Assembly (NCBI RefSeq): GCF_003352835.1
Contig: NZ_QLVD01000019.1
Span: forward strand, 408,124-472,123
DNA length: 64,000 nt
Origin: Ornithinimicrobium murale
Lineage (GTDB): Bacteria > Actinomycetota > Actinomycetes > Actinomycetales > Dermatophilaceae
Reading direction: 5' to 3'
Made by a program: the position numbers and the translations under genes. A model generated the notes under the pieces. It was not told the origin of the DNA. It saw only the letters and a list, made by a program, of their open reading frames with translations, and searched no databases. Positions 52,703 to 60,896 of the stretch are shown here, in pieces. How positions within the stretch are numbered: the stretch's first letter is position 1; each line of letters opens with the position of its first letter.

Positions 52703-53797
52703 GTGTCGCCGCACTACGGTCTGGGTGTGGCCTCCGACCTGACACACCGCTTCGATGTCGCTGTCGAGGGACTCACGCCCGGCTATTTCGCGCTCGTGAT
52801 GGCCAGCGGGATCGTGTCGGTGGGCCTCGCGCTGGAGGGCTTCACAGTGCTCTCGCGGGTGCTGCTGGGCGTGTGCGTGACGGCCTTCCTGGTGCTGGGC
52901 GGACTCACGGTTCTGCGCTTCCTGCGGTTCCGGCGGGCAATGGCCGAGGACTTCCTGGACCCCAAGCGGGCCTTCGGCTACTTCACCTATGTGGCCGGCA
53001 CCAACGTCCTGGGCGTGCGACTGTTCATGGAGGGCTTCCACACGATCACCGCGGTCTTCCTGACGCTGACCGCGACGGCGTGGGCGGTGATGGGTTATGT
53101 CGTGCCGTGGACGGCGGTGCTGGGCAAGGTGGCCCGGCCCGTGGTGGCCAACGCCAACGGCACCTGGTTCATCTGGGTGGTCGCCAGCCAGTCGGTCGCG
53201 GTGGCCGCGGCAACCCTGGAGCCGGTCAGCGCCACGGCCACCCAGGGCCTGTCGGTGCTCGCCGTCGTCGCCTGGTCCGTGGGGGTGTTCCTGTATGCCG
53301 CGGCGGGGATGATCGTGGCACTGCGGATGCTGCTCTACGAACTGAAGCCGGAGGACCTCAACCCGCCCTACTGGGTGGCGATGGGGGCCTGCGCGATCAC
53401 CGTCCTGGCCGGTGCCCGCATCGTGGAGATGGCCGCGGCCCCGATGGTCGACGCCACCCGAGGCCTGGTCGCGGGCCTGTCGGTCGTCTTCTGGGCGTTC
53501 GCCACCTGGCTGATCCCGGTGCTCTTCGCCGTGGGGATCTGGCGGCACTGGCTGCATCAGGTCCCGCTGCGCTACGAGGCCACCCTGTGGAGCATGGTCT
53601 TCCCGCTGGGGATGTATGCCGTGGCCGGCATCTATCTGGGCCAGGCCGACGAGCTCCCGCTGGTCGGCTGGATCGGGCGGGTCGAGCTGTGGCTGGCCTT
53701 TGCGGTGCTGCTGATCGTGCTGGTCGCCATGCTGCGGCACGTGCTGGTCACGGTCTTCCTGCCGCCGCGGGCACGCGAGATCCGACGCGCGGCGTAA
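52703..53797 (+). CDS. TehA/SLAC1-family tellurite-resistance/C4-dicarboxylate transporter
   Basis: Membrane protein of 364 residues with ten predicted helices (TPGYFALVMASGIVSVGLAL at the start, then FGYFTYVAGTNVLGVRLF; VFWAFATWLIPVLFAVGIWR; WSMVFPLGMYAVAGIYLG). This pattern belongs to the voltage-dependent anion channel/TehA group, which exports tellurite, sulfite, dicarboxylates or anions. GTG 52703 or GTG 52727 may be the start; neither has a strong Shine-Dalgarno. Shares its upstream region with the Zur-type box. Confidence 0.88.
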   Translation: MSPHYGLGVASDLTHRFDVAVEGLTPGYFALVMASGIVSVGLALEGFTVLSRVLLGVCVTAFLVLGGLTVLRFLRFRRAMAEDFLDPKRAFGYFTYVAGTNVLGVRLFMEGFHTITAVFLTLTATAWAVMGYVVPWTAVLGKVARPVVANANGTWFIWVVASQSVAVAAATLEPVSATATQGLSVLAVVAWSVGVFLYAAAGMIVALRMLLYELKPEDLNPPYWVAMGACAITVLAGARIVEMAAAPMVDATRGLVAGLSVVFWAFATWLIPVLFAVGIWRHWLHQVPLRYEATLWSMVFPLGMYAVAGIYLGQADELPLVGWIGRVELWLAFAVLLIVLVAMLRHVLVTVFLPPRAREIRRAA

Positions 53798-53802
53798 ACC
53801 CC

Positions 53803-53832
53803 TTGTCACCGGGTGGCCTCCCGACATACATT
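53803..53832 (+). promoter_or_regulatory. Possible promoter for the intergenic transcript
   Basis: TTGTCA and TACATT are separated by 18 bp, a fair sigma-70/HrdB match. A start about 7 bp downstream would give a transcript containing the short ORF and the structured region that follows. Confidence 0.45.
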
Positions 53833-53864
53833 CGGGTCACACGAGAAGGGAGGTGGTCCGACCT

Positions 53865-53903
53865 GTGAATATCTATCGGACGCGTGAGGTGGCTGAGCGC
53901 TGA
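53865..53903 (+). CDS. Twelve-codon ORF preceding the structured region
   Basis: GTG-initiated peptide MNIYRTREVAER, ending in TGA. GGGAGG lies about 11 bp upstream. The sequence resembles the first residues of a winged/MerR-like helix-turn-helix protein (RTREVAER), but the frame stops at once. It may be a leader peptide controlling the structured RNA, or the remnant of a regulator. Confidence 0.4.
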   Translation: MNIYRTREVAER

Positions 53904-53916
53904 GCTCGGCCTTCGC

Positions 53917-54049
53917 CTGGCCTCCCTGCCTCGGCAGCGGCCAGAACCCGGACGGGTGACGCGAATACCACTCAGTCACCGGAGCCCGTGAGTCTGGCGC
54001 GGACGTCGTCCCCCGCGCCTCCGTGCACCTGCACGGAACTCACGGGCTC
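53917..54049 (+). ncRNA. Candidate structured RNA with three helices and a three-way junction
   Basis: Successive perfect helices: CTGGCC(53917)/GGCCAG(53944) enclosing CTGCC/GGCAG; GGTGAC(53955)/GTCACC(53980); and a 12-bp outer helix GAGCCCGTGAGT (53982-53993)/ACTCACGGGCTC (54038-54049). The outer helix encloses two hairpins, GGCGCGG/CCGCGCC and TCCGTGCA/TGCACGGA, giving a three-way junction. No gene begins downstream on this strand, so it is not an obvious cis-leader. Not assigned to any RNA family I recognise; the calls are from the sequence alone. Confidence 0.5.
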
Positions 54050-54108
54050 TGCCATGTCTCAGTGGCGTGCAGCCGGGGATCACTCTCGGGAAGGGGTCGC
54101 CTGTGCCG

Positions 54109-55029
54109 TCACGGTTCCCGATCGACGAAACGGAACTGCAGCCGCACTGATCCGTCGGTCGGCACAGCGAGCGTGGAGTTGCTGGGCGACCACCGCTCGG
54201 GAACGAGGAACAGGTGGGTCTCACCCTGGATCAGCAGCCGGAAGCCGCGGTAGCGGTATCGGAACCCCTCCGGCTCCTCGGCCGGAAGGGCAGTCTCCTC
54301 GACGATGCCGTCGGTCAGGAACAGCCGGGTGGGGGAGTCCAGGATGACCGCGGGCAGCTCGTCGAGATTTCGTGCGGTCTGCTGGGCGTTGCCCCGCCCG
54401 GTCCACTCCGCGAGCGTCGCGGTCGCCCAGAACAGCCCGGTGGCCACGACCACCAGGGACAGGGCGGTCACACCGGGCCGCACCCAGCGGGCCCGGTCGT
54501 CGGCGGAGCGCCGTAGCCAGGCGGGCGCGGTGGGCATCCAGAAGAGGTAGGCCAACGACGCCGTGCTCGCTGCCACCAGGATCGGCGTCACCAGGGGATA
54601 GGCCCCCCACTGTCCGAACCACGCGAAGCCGAGCAACAGCACCAACCCGGCCGCCAGGCCGACCAGGGCGACGAGGACCGCCCACCCGACGAGGCGCCCG
54701 GGGGGCGGGTGCCGGCGCAACCGCACGTGGAGCAGCAACAGACCGATCGCGGTGAGCGCCACGACCAACAGTGGCACGAGGAGCACTGCCGGGCTGCGCA
54801 TGACGAAGTCGTTGCTCGACAGGCCGATGGTGTCCACGTCGAGCCCGAAGTAGCGGTACTGCGCGCGCGAGGAGACGTAGCCGAAGTAGAACAGCAGAGC
54901 CGTCAGCAGCGTCACCGGCGCGATGACGCTGGTGCCCACCCCGAGCCATCTGCTCAGGTGGTCGAACACGGACGGGCCTCTTGGCTCCGGGCTGCTCGAC
55001 TCCAAGTCGGCCTGTGCCTCGTCGGCCAT
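54109..55029 (-). CDS. Hypothetical membrane protein (306 aa)
   Basis: Four to five membrane helices in the first 215 residues (VIAPVTLLTALLFYFGYVSS; LLVPLLVVALTAIGLLLLHV; WAVLVALVGLAAGLVLLLGF; ALSLVVVATGLFWATATLAE), followed by an outward beta-rich tail of about 90 residues (RYRYRGFRLLIQGETHLFLV). No enzyme motif. It starts 6 bp after the stop of the upstream lipoprotein gene and is its operon partner. Confidence 0.75.
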   Translation of the reverse strand: MADEAQADLESSSPEPRGPSVFDHLSRWLGVGTSVIAPVTLLTALLFYFGYVSSRAQYRYFGLDVDTIGLSSNDFVMRSPAVLLVPLLVVALTAIGLLLLHVRLRRHPPPGRLVGWAVLVALVGLAAGLVLLLGFAWFGQWGAYPLVTPILVAASTASLAYLFWMPTAPAWLRRSADDRARWVRPGVTALSLVVVATGLFWATATLAEWTGRGNAQQTARNLDELPAVILDSPTRLFLTDGIVEETALPAEEPEGFRYRYRGFRLLIQGETHLFLVPERWSPSNSTLAVPTDGSVRLQFRFVDREP

Positions 55030-55035
55030 CGCCAG

Positions 55036-55890
55036 CTAGCCCGTGGACGTGGGTGCGTCCGGTGACGTGGACACCTCACCCGGTGTCGCCTTGGTGGTGG
55101 CGGTGACAGCGCTCGTCGTGTCGGTGCCCGCGCCGGTGCTGCCGATCGTGGAGGTCTCGGTGGTCGTGGTGGTCTCGGTGGCTATGGTGGTCGGGGTGCC
55201 GGTGGTGGAGGCCTCGGTGGTCGTGGCCATGTCGGGCACCCACTCAGTGAGTGCGTCATCCCATTCGATGGTGTCCGGCGGCGCGGCCTCCACCTCGGCG
55301 GCGAACTGCTCGCAGACCGCGCGAGCCTCGGTGGCACAGTCGATGGAGCCGCTGGTCACAGAGAGGGCACCGGTCCCGTCGGGGACCGTGGCCACCTGGT
55401 CGACCCGCACCCCGCACTGTCCGCCGGCGTCCAGCACACCGGGGGAGTCCAGGCACGGCCCGAAGCCGTTGCAGCCGTCCGCCGCCCAGCCGTAGGCCCC
55501 GGCCGGCTCAACCGCGAGGCCGGTGATTTCCAGGTTGGCCTCCGGCGGCACGAGGTCCGGCGGGCCGCTAAAGTTGACGACGACGCAGCGCACCGTGGGA
55601 TCGACCGGGTCGACCTCGTGGAAGCCGCCGATCGGCAGACCCGGCAAGTCGACTGCTACCTCGTCGTCGCCACCACCACCGTCGGGGTCCTCGGTGCGCC
55701 CCGGGTCCTCGGTCTGCGGTGTCGTGAAGGTGGCGGTGGTCGGCTCGTCCGCGGAGGTGCTGGGCTCGACCGTCGGGCTTGGCTCACCGTTCGGGTCCGT
55801 GACCTCTGACGCCCCGCCACACCCCCCGAGAAGCACCAGCACGGTGGCGCAGGCGATCACCCAGCGGGTGCCGGTGGTCCGGGTCATCAT
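55036..55890 (-). CDS. Hypothetical lipoprotein with Thr-rich C-terminus
   Basis: Lipoprotein of 284 residues: signal peptide with lipobox LLGGCGG, an acidic Pro/Thr/Ser-rich linker (about 25-75), a compact domain with four to six Cys that may form disulfides (VRCVVVNF, GCNGFGPCLDSPG, QCGVRVDQ, IDCATEARAVCEQF), and a Thr-rich tail. Exported and cell-surface-linked. Function unknown; operon with the membrane protein. Confidence 0.75.
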   Translation of the reverse strand: MMTRTTGTRWVIACATVLVLLGGCGGASEVTDPNGEPSPTVEPSTSADEPTTATFTTPQTEDPGRTEDPDGGGGDDEVAVDLPGLPIGGFHEVDPVDPTVRCVVVNFSGPPDLVPPEANLEITGLAVEPAGAYGWAADGCNGFGPCLDSPGVLDAGGQCGVRVDQVATVPDGTGALSVTSGSIDCATEARAVCEQFAAEVEAAPPDTIEWDDALTEWVPDMATTTEASTTGTPTTIATETTTTTETSTIGSTGAGTDTTSAVTATTKATPGEVSTSPDAPTSTG

Positions 55891-56001
55891 GACCTCCCCC
55901 GTGTGGGGTCACCGCGTGCGGTCTCTGGTCACCAATGTCCTCCCGCCCGGGCGCGACGTCAACTGGCCGACCTGCGCGGACGTGCCTGGAGAGTGCCTAC
56001 A

Positions 56002-56047
56002 AAACCTCTCGCAAAATGCGTGGGAGGTGTGCGAAACCACTCGCAAA
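56002..56047. repeat. Two 14-bp direct repeats 32 bp apart
   Basis: AAACCTCTCGCAAA (56002-56015) and AAACCACTCGCAAA (56034-56047) differ at one base and are 32 bp apart. They lie between the ackA stop and the lipoprotein start, in the likely promoter of the latter. Possible operator pair. Confidence 0.55.
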
Positions 56048-57292
56048 TCAGGTGAGCAAGCGGGAGGCCTCGAGAGCGATCTCCCACTCCTCGTTGGTCG
56101 GCACCACGAAGGCCGCGACCAGGCTGGCCGCCGTGCTGATCCGGGTCTCACCCTGGGCTGCGTCGTTGGCCTCGGCATCCAGCTCGACGCCGAGCAGCCC
56201 GGCGCGCTCGAGGACGGCTGCACGCAGGGTGGGACTGTTCTCCCCGATGCCGGCGGTGAACGCGATCGCGTCCAGCCGACCCAGCACCAGCGCCAGAGCC
56301 CCGAGGTGCCGCACCAGCCGGTGGACCACGACGTCGAAGGCCAGGCCGGCCGCCTCGTCGCCGGCCTCGCGTCGCTCCATGACCTGCCGGAAGTCGCTGT
56401 CCCCGGCCAGGGCCTTGAGGCCGGACTCCTTGTTGAGCGCGTGGTCGAACTCGGGCAGCGTCATGCCGGCCACCCGCGAGAGGTGGGCCGGCAGACCGGG
56501 ATCCAGGTCGCCCGGCCGGGTGCCCATCACCAGACCGCCCAGCGGGCTCAGGCCCATCGACGTGTCGACGCTGCGCCCGCCCTCCACGGCGCAGGCGCTG
56601 GCACCGTTGCCGAGATGGAGCACCACGGTGTTGGTCTCCTCCAGCGGCCGCTCGAGCAGGTCGGCCACCCGGCGCGAGACATAGGCGTGGGAGGTGCCGT
56701 GGAAGCCATAGGCCCGGATGTTGAAGGTCTGCCGCCAGGACAGCGGGACGGCGTAGGTGTAGGCCGCCGGTGGCATGGTCTGGTGGAAGGCCGTGTCGAA
56801 GACCGCCACCTGGGGCAGGTCCGGGAAGGTCTCCAGGGCGACCTCGATGCCCGCGATGTTGCCGGGGTTGTGCAGTGGCGCCAGAGGCACCAGGCGGCGC
56901 AGTGTCGTGAGCACCTCGTCGTCGATCAGCACCGTCGATGCAAACTTGGCACCGCCGTGGACGACCCGGTGACCGATGGCGACCGGGGCTGCGGACTGCA
57001 GGTCCGGCCCGTGCTCGGCGAACTGCGCCGCCAGCACCTCGAAGGCAGCCGCATGGTCCGGGATGTCCCGCTCCAGGACGTGCTCCCGACCCTCGACGGT
57101 GTGGCGGGCCAGACCGTCGTCCAGGCCGATCCGCTCGATCAGCCCGGTCGCCCGCGACTGCCCCGAGTCCGCCTGCACCAGTTGGTATTTCAGCGAGGAG
57201 GAGCCGGCGTTGATCACCAGGACCGGCCCTGACGCGACGGAACCACCGGCGTCGGTGACGGGCTCGCCACCCGCGGCACTCGGCATACTCAT
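56048..57292 (-). CDS. ackA: Acetate kinase
   Basis: Cytosolic enzyme of 414 residues interconverting acetate + ATP and acetyl phosphate + ADP. Seen: VINAGSSSLKYQL near the N-terminus, YGFHGTSHAYVSRRVADLL, VVLHLGNGASACAVEGGRSVDTS split across the centre, and AFTAGIGENSPTLRAAVL near the end. Length is typical. The ATG overlaps the pta stop by 4 bp, so pta-ackA is one operon giving substrate-level ATP and the acetyl-phosphate pool. Confidence 0.97.
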   Translation of the reverse strand: MSMPSAAGGEPVTDAGGSVASGPVLVINAGSSSLKYQLVQADSGQSRATGLIERIGLDDGLARHTVEGREHVLERDIPDHAAAFEVLAAQFAEHGPDLQSAAPVAIGHRVVHGGAKFASTVLIDDEVLTTLRRLVPLAPLHNPGNIAGIEVALETFPDLPQVAVFDTAFHQTMPPAAYTYAVPLSWRQTFNIRAYGFHGTSHAYVSRRVADLLERPLEETNTVVLHLGNGASACAVEGGRSVDTSMGLSPLGGLVMGTRPGDLDPGLPAHLSRVAGMTLPEFDHALNKESGLKALAGDSDFRQVMERREAGDEAAGLAFDVVVHRLVRHLGALALVLGRLDAIAFTAGIGENSPTLRAAVLERAGLLGVELDAEANDAAQGETRISTAASLVAAFVVPTNEEWEIALEASRLLT

Positions 57293-59355
57293 CGGGTCTC
57301 CTTGGCCTGGACGGCCGTGATCGCGACGGTGTTGACGATGTCGCGCACCGTGGCGCCGCGCGAGAGGTCGTTGACCGGTTTGCGCAGCCCCTGCAGCACC
57401 GGTCCGACCGCGACCGCCTGGGCGCTGCGCTGCACCGCCTTGTAGGTGTTGTTGCCGGTGTTGAGGTCCGGGAAGATCAGCACGGTGGCTCTCCCGGCCA
57501 CGACCGAGTCCTTGAGCTTGGTGGCCGCGACGGCCATGTCGACGGCGGCGTCATACTGGATCGGCCCCTCGACGGACAGCTCCGGTGCCAGCTCGCGGAC
57601 CAGGGTGGTGGCGCGCCGGACCTTGTCGACGTCGGCGCCGGTGCCGGAGCCACCGGTGGAGTAGGACAGCATCGCCACCCGGGGCTCGACGCCGAACTGC
57701 GCAGCGGTCCGGGCCGAGGAGATCGCGATGTCGGCCAGCTGCTCGGCGCTCGGGTCCGGGTTGATCGCGCAGTCGCCATAGACCAGGACCTGCTCGGCCA
57801 GACACATGAAGAAGACCGACGAGACCACCGAGACGCCCTCCGAGGTCCGGATGACCTCGAGCGCCGGGCGGACCGTGTTGGCGGTGGTCGTGATGGAGCC
57901 GGAGACCATGCCGTCGGCATCGCCGCTGTGCACCATGAGGGTGCCGAAGTAGGCCGGGTCGACGACCATGTCCAGTGCCTGGTCGAGTGTGATCCCCTTG
58001 TGGGCGCGCAGCCGGGCATACTCCTCGGCATAGGTCTGTCGGCGGGGGTCGGTCTGCGGGTCCACGCACGTCGCGTCGTCCAGGCGGAGCCCCAGCTCCG
58101 TTGCGCGCGAGCGGATCTCGGACTCAGGGCCCAGCAGGGTCAGCCGGACGACACCCTGGGCCAGCAGCTGGTCGGCGGCCCGCAGGATGCGCTCCTCCAG
58201 TCCCTCGGGCAGCACGATCGTCGCCTCGGCGTCCTGGGCCCACTCGGTGAGCCGGTGCTCGAACATCAGCGGCGTCACGATGCCCGTGGCCCGTGCGGCG
58301 GCCTGGGGGAGGAGTGCGGCGACGTCGAGGTGCTGCTGGACCACGCCGATCGCCTCCTCGATCTTGCGGTGCGACCCCGACTGGATGCGGGGCCGCGCGC
58401 CATGGCACAGCGTCGCGGTGGTGAAGGTGCCGTGCGGTGAGCGGACCACCGGCAGCTGCACGTCGAGCCCGTCCACCAGGCGCCGCACCTGCGGGCTGAG
58501 CTCGAAACCGCCGTTGAGGACGATGCCGGACAGGCCCGGGAAGGTGCTGGCCCGGTGCGCCTGCAGCGAGGCCAGCAGCACCTCCTCGCGGTCGGCCGGG
58601 CAGATCACCACGGCGCCCTCGGTGAGCCGGTCCAGCACGTTGGGCATCGTCATCCCCGCGACGATCAGGCTCATGGCCTCCTGGTCGAGCAGGGACTGGT
58701 CGCCCAGGAACAGCTCACCGCCGGTGGCCTGCATCAGGTCCCGCAGGGTGGGCGCGGCCAGGACCGGGCTGGCCGGCAGCACGTATGCCGAGTGGTCCGG
58801 CAGGTGTTCGGCCAGGGCCTCGCGGGTGGGCTCGGTCTGGTCGGCAGCGACGCGGTTGGCCACCACTGCGAGCACGCTGGCGTGCCGCAGCCGCGCCTCG
58901 TGGGCGGTCAGGGAGGCGGCCGTGACGACATCGTCCGGTGACCGGTTGATCGCCGGCACCACCAGGATCATCGGTGCCCCGATGTTGGCCGCGATGCTGG
59001 CGTTGACCGAGAACTCGGTCGGCCCGGGGATGTCCGTGAAGTCCGAGCCGATGACGAGCACGGTGTCGTGCGCCTCGGCATACTCGTGGAACCGGGTGAC
59101 CACCTCGCCGACCGCGGCCTCGGCGTTGGCGTGCACCCGGTCGTAGGAGACGCCGACCGCCTGCTCGGGGCCCAGCGGGGATGAGGCCCGGGGGAGGAGC
59201 AGGTGCAGCAGCGCATCCGGTGCGTCGTCCTGCACGATCGGGCGGAACACCCCGACCCGCCCACCGAGGCGGGTGAGCTGCTCGAGGATGCCCAGGGCCA
59301 CGGCGGACTTGCCCGAGCGGGACTCGGCGGAGGCCAGATAGAGGCTCGTGGTCAC
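57289..59355 (-). CDS. pta: Phosphate acetyltransferase (long form)
   Basis: Enzyme of 688 residues interconverting acetyl-CoA + phosphate and acetyl phosphate + CoA. The N-terminal part has a P-loop-like SAESRSGKSAVALG and a DRTGG regulatory domain (about 200-330). The catalytic PTA domain (about 370-688) includes GDADGMVSGSITTTANTVRP, MLSYSTGGSGTGADVDKVR and FPDLNTGNNTYKAVQRSA. Expected length for the long actinobacterial/E. coli type. Transcribed before ackA. Confidence 0.97.
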   Translation of the reverse strand: MTTSLYLASAESRSGKSAVALGILEQLTRLGGRVGVFRPIVQDDAPDALLHLLLPRASSPLGPEQAVGVSYDRVHANAEAAVGEVVTRFHEYAEAHDTVLVIGSDFTDIPGPTEFSVNASIAANIGAPMILVVPAINRSPDDVVTAASLTAHEARLRHASVLAVVANRVAADQTEPTREALAEHLPDHSAYVLPASPVLAAPTLRDLMQATGGELFLGDQSLLDQEAMSLIVAGMTMPNVLDRLTEGAVVICPADREEVLLASLQAHRASTFPGLSGIVLNGGFELSPQVRRLVDGLDVQLPVVRSPHGTFTTATLCHGARPRIQSGSHRKIEEAIGVVQQHLDVAALLPQAAARATGIVTPLMFEHRLTEWAQDAEATIVLPEGLEERILRAADQLLAQGVVRLTLLGPESEIRSRATELGLRLDDATCVDPQTDPRRQTYAEEYARLRAHKGITLDQALDMVVDPAYFGTLMVHSGDADGMVSGSITTTANTVRPALEVIRTSEGVSVVSSVFFMCLAEQVLVYGDCAINPDPSAEQLADIAISSARTAAQFGVEPRVAMLSYSTGGSGTGADVDKVRRATTLVRELAPELSVEGPIQYDAAVDMAVAATKLKDSVVAGRATVLIFPDLNTGNNTYKAVQRSAQAVAVGPVLQGLRKPVNDLSRGATVRDIVNTVAITAVQAKETR

Positions 59356-59427
59356 GGCACGAACCTATCCGGTCCGGCGGCCAGGTTGCTCAGCCAACCT
59401 CCAGCCCGTCATGAGATTCTGTCTGAC

Positions 59428-60330
59428 ATGAGTGCAGACCAGGTCAGGGTGTGGGTGGACGGGCAGCGCGTCGACGAGGGACCGGCCATCGCGGCGGTCG
59501 ACCACGGCGTCACCGTCGGCGACGGTGTCTTCGAGACAGCCAAGATCGTCGACGGACAGGTTTTCGCCAGGACCCGCCACCACGACCGCATGGACCGGTC
59601 CCTGGCCGGGCTCGGGCTCCCTGCACTGGACCGAGCGCACGTGGACGAGGGCATCGCCTCCGTGCTCGGCGACGGGCCGATCCCCTTCGGGCGGCTGCGC
59701 TACACCGTCACCGGCGGCATCGGCCCCCTCGGGTCGGACCGGCTGGACGGCCCCATGACGCACATCGTCGTCGCCGGTGAGCTCCAGCGCCCCGCGCCCG
59801 TGACGACCGTGGCGGTGGTCCCCTGGATCCGCAACGAGCGCGCGGCCACGGTGGGGCTGAAGACCACCTCGTATGCCGAGAACGTGGTCGCGCTGTCCGC
59901 CGCCAAGTCCCTGGGCGCCACCGAGGCGATCTTCGCCAATGGCGCGGGGGAGTTGTGCGAGGGGACCGGGTCCAACATCTTCGTCGTGCGCGACGGCGTG
60001 ATCTTCACCCCGCCGCTGGACACCGGGCCGCTCGCCGGAATCACTCGTGCCCTGACGATCGAGTGGTGCCGCGAGGAGGGCCTGGAGGTGGTCGAGGAGT
60101 CGATGCCGCTGTCGGTGCTCACCGAGTGCGACGAGGCCTTCCTGACCTCCAGCACCCGCGACGTGCAGGCCATCGGTGCGATCCGCATCGTCCCGGCCCA
60201 GGAGACGCTGGCCGGTGAGCTCGCGGCGGTGGAGCTGGCCGACCGCGGTCTGAGCGCCGACCCGGGCCCGGTGACGCAGCAGGCCGCCGAGATCTTCGCG
60301 CGGCTCGGCAAGGAGCGGATGGACCCCTGA
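59428..60330 (+). CDS. Class IV PLP aminotransferase (aminodeoxychorismate lyase-like)
   Basis: PLP-fold-type IV enzyme of 300 residues. Seen: VWVDGQRVDEGPAIAAVDHG at the start, GDGVFETAKIVDGQ, the PLP Lys in GLKTTSYAENV, then EAIFANGAGELCEGTGSNIF and CDEAFLTSSTRDVQAI. This pattern suits 4-amino-4-deoxychorismate lyase (pabC, folate synthesis) but also branched-chain or D-amino-acid aminotransferases, so the substrate is inferred. ATG 59428 is chosen since the conserved domain begins there. Faces away from pta. Confidence 0.85.
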   Translation: MSADQVRVWVDGQRVDEGPAIAAVDHGVTVGDGVFETAKIVDGQVFARTRHHDRMDRSLAGLGLPALDRAHVDEGIASVLGDGPIPFGRLRYTVTGGIGPLGSDRLDGPMTHIVVAGELQRPAPVTTVAVVPWIRNERAATVGLKTTSYAENVVALSAAKSLGATEAIFANGAGELCEGTGSNIFVVRDGVIFTPPLDTGPLAGITRALTIEWCREEGLEVVEESMPLSVLTECDEAFLTSSTRDVQAIGAIRIVPAQETLAGELAAVELADRGLSADPGPVTQQAAEIFARLGKERMDP

Positions 60331-60438
60331 CCAGAGCGGGTTCGAGACCGTCCTGGTCGAGCGTGCCGATGGCGATGGAACCCGTGCCTGTCGATTAGGA
60401 TGGGTCGGCCGCGGCGGGTTAAGGTAACCGCCGCATCA

Positions 60439-60512
60439 GGACGTGTAGCTCAGCTGGTTAGAGCGCTCGCTTCACACGCGAGAGGTCAGGGGTTCGAGTC
60501 CCTTCACGTCCA
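60439..60512 (+). tRNA. tRNA-Val (anticodon CAC)
   Basis: Clover-leaf can be drawn in full: acceptor GGACGTG/CACGTCC, D-arm GCTCAGCTGGTTAGAGC, anticodon stem CTCGC/GCGAG around TTCACAC with anticodon CAC, variable loop AGGTC, T-arm GGGG-TTCGAGT-CCCT-like, discriminator A. CC follows but the terminal A is not encoded. A decayed mobile island begins directly after it, so its 3' end was probably the integration site. Confidence 0.97.
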
Positions 60513-60665
60513 CCCACTCTCAAGCGTCTGACCTGCGGAAACACGAAGAATCACCCCGCACGCCCGGCCCGGCCCCGACGAATAAATACCACTTGCATAC
60601 CAACAGGTCCCGTTTCGGCCCGTTTTTGGCACCCTGTTCCTGTGCTCCGGCGCCTAGGGACTCGC

Positions 60666-60896
60666 ATGAACCCGCGACCTCAGACGCCGGTGATCCCGTG
60701 CGAGCTGTGGACCGCACCCCAGCTCGCTGCCTACCTCGGCAAGCCGGTCAAGTACGTCTACCGGCTCACACACGAACGCCGGATCGACCACTACGTCATT
60801 GGCCGCGAGCTGCGCTTCGACCCCGCCCACGTCGCCGGCTTCCTGGCTGACGCGCATTATGAGATCCACACGGACGAGCCACCGCACGTGCGGTGA
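60666..60896 (+). CDS. Excisionase-like helix-turn-helix protein
   Basis: Small DNA-binding protein of 76 residues with a MerR/Xis-type winged helix: LWTAPQLAAYLGKPVKYVYRLTHERRI and GRELRFDPAHVAGFL. Such proteins steer integrase to excise islands or regulate early genes. It lies about 150 bp after tRNA-Val, but no integrase follows. Its last codons overlap the first bases of a truncated IS5 transposase (60890), so its C-terminus may be altered by the insertion. Confidence 0.75.
   Translation: MNPRPQTPVIPCELWTAPQLAAYLGKPVKYVYRLTHERRIDHYVIGRELRFDPAHVAGFLADAHYEIHTDEPPHVR

Noticed and set aside
1565..60512. Direct-repeat att pair between the tRNA relic (about 1565) and tRNA-Val (about 60492)
   Set aside because: They share GGGTTCGAGTCCCTTCACG, but the last bases differ (AGCACC against TCCACC), T-arms are conserved among tRNAs, and core genes fill the space between.
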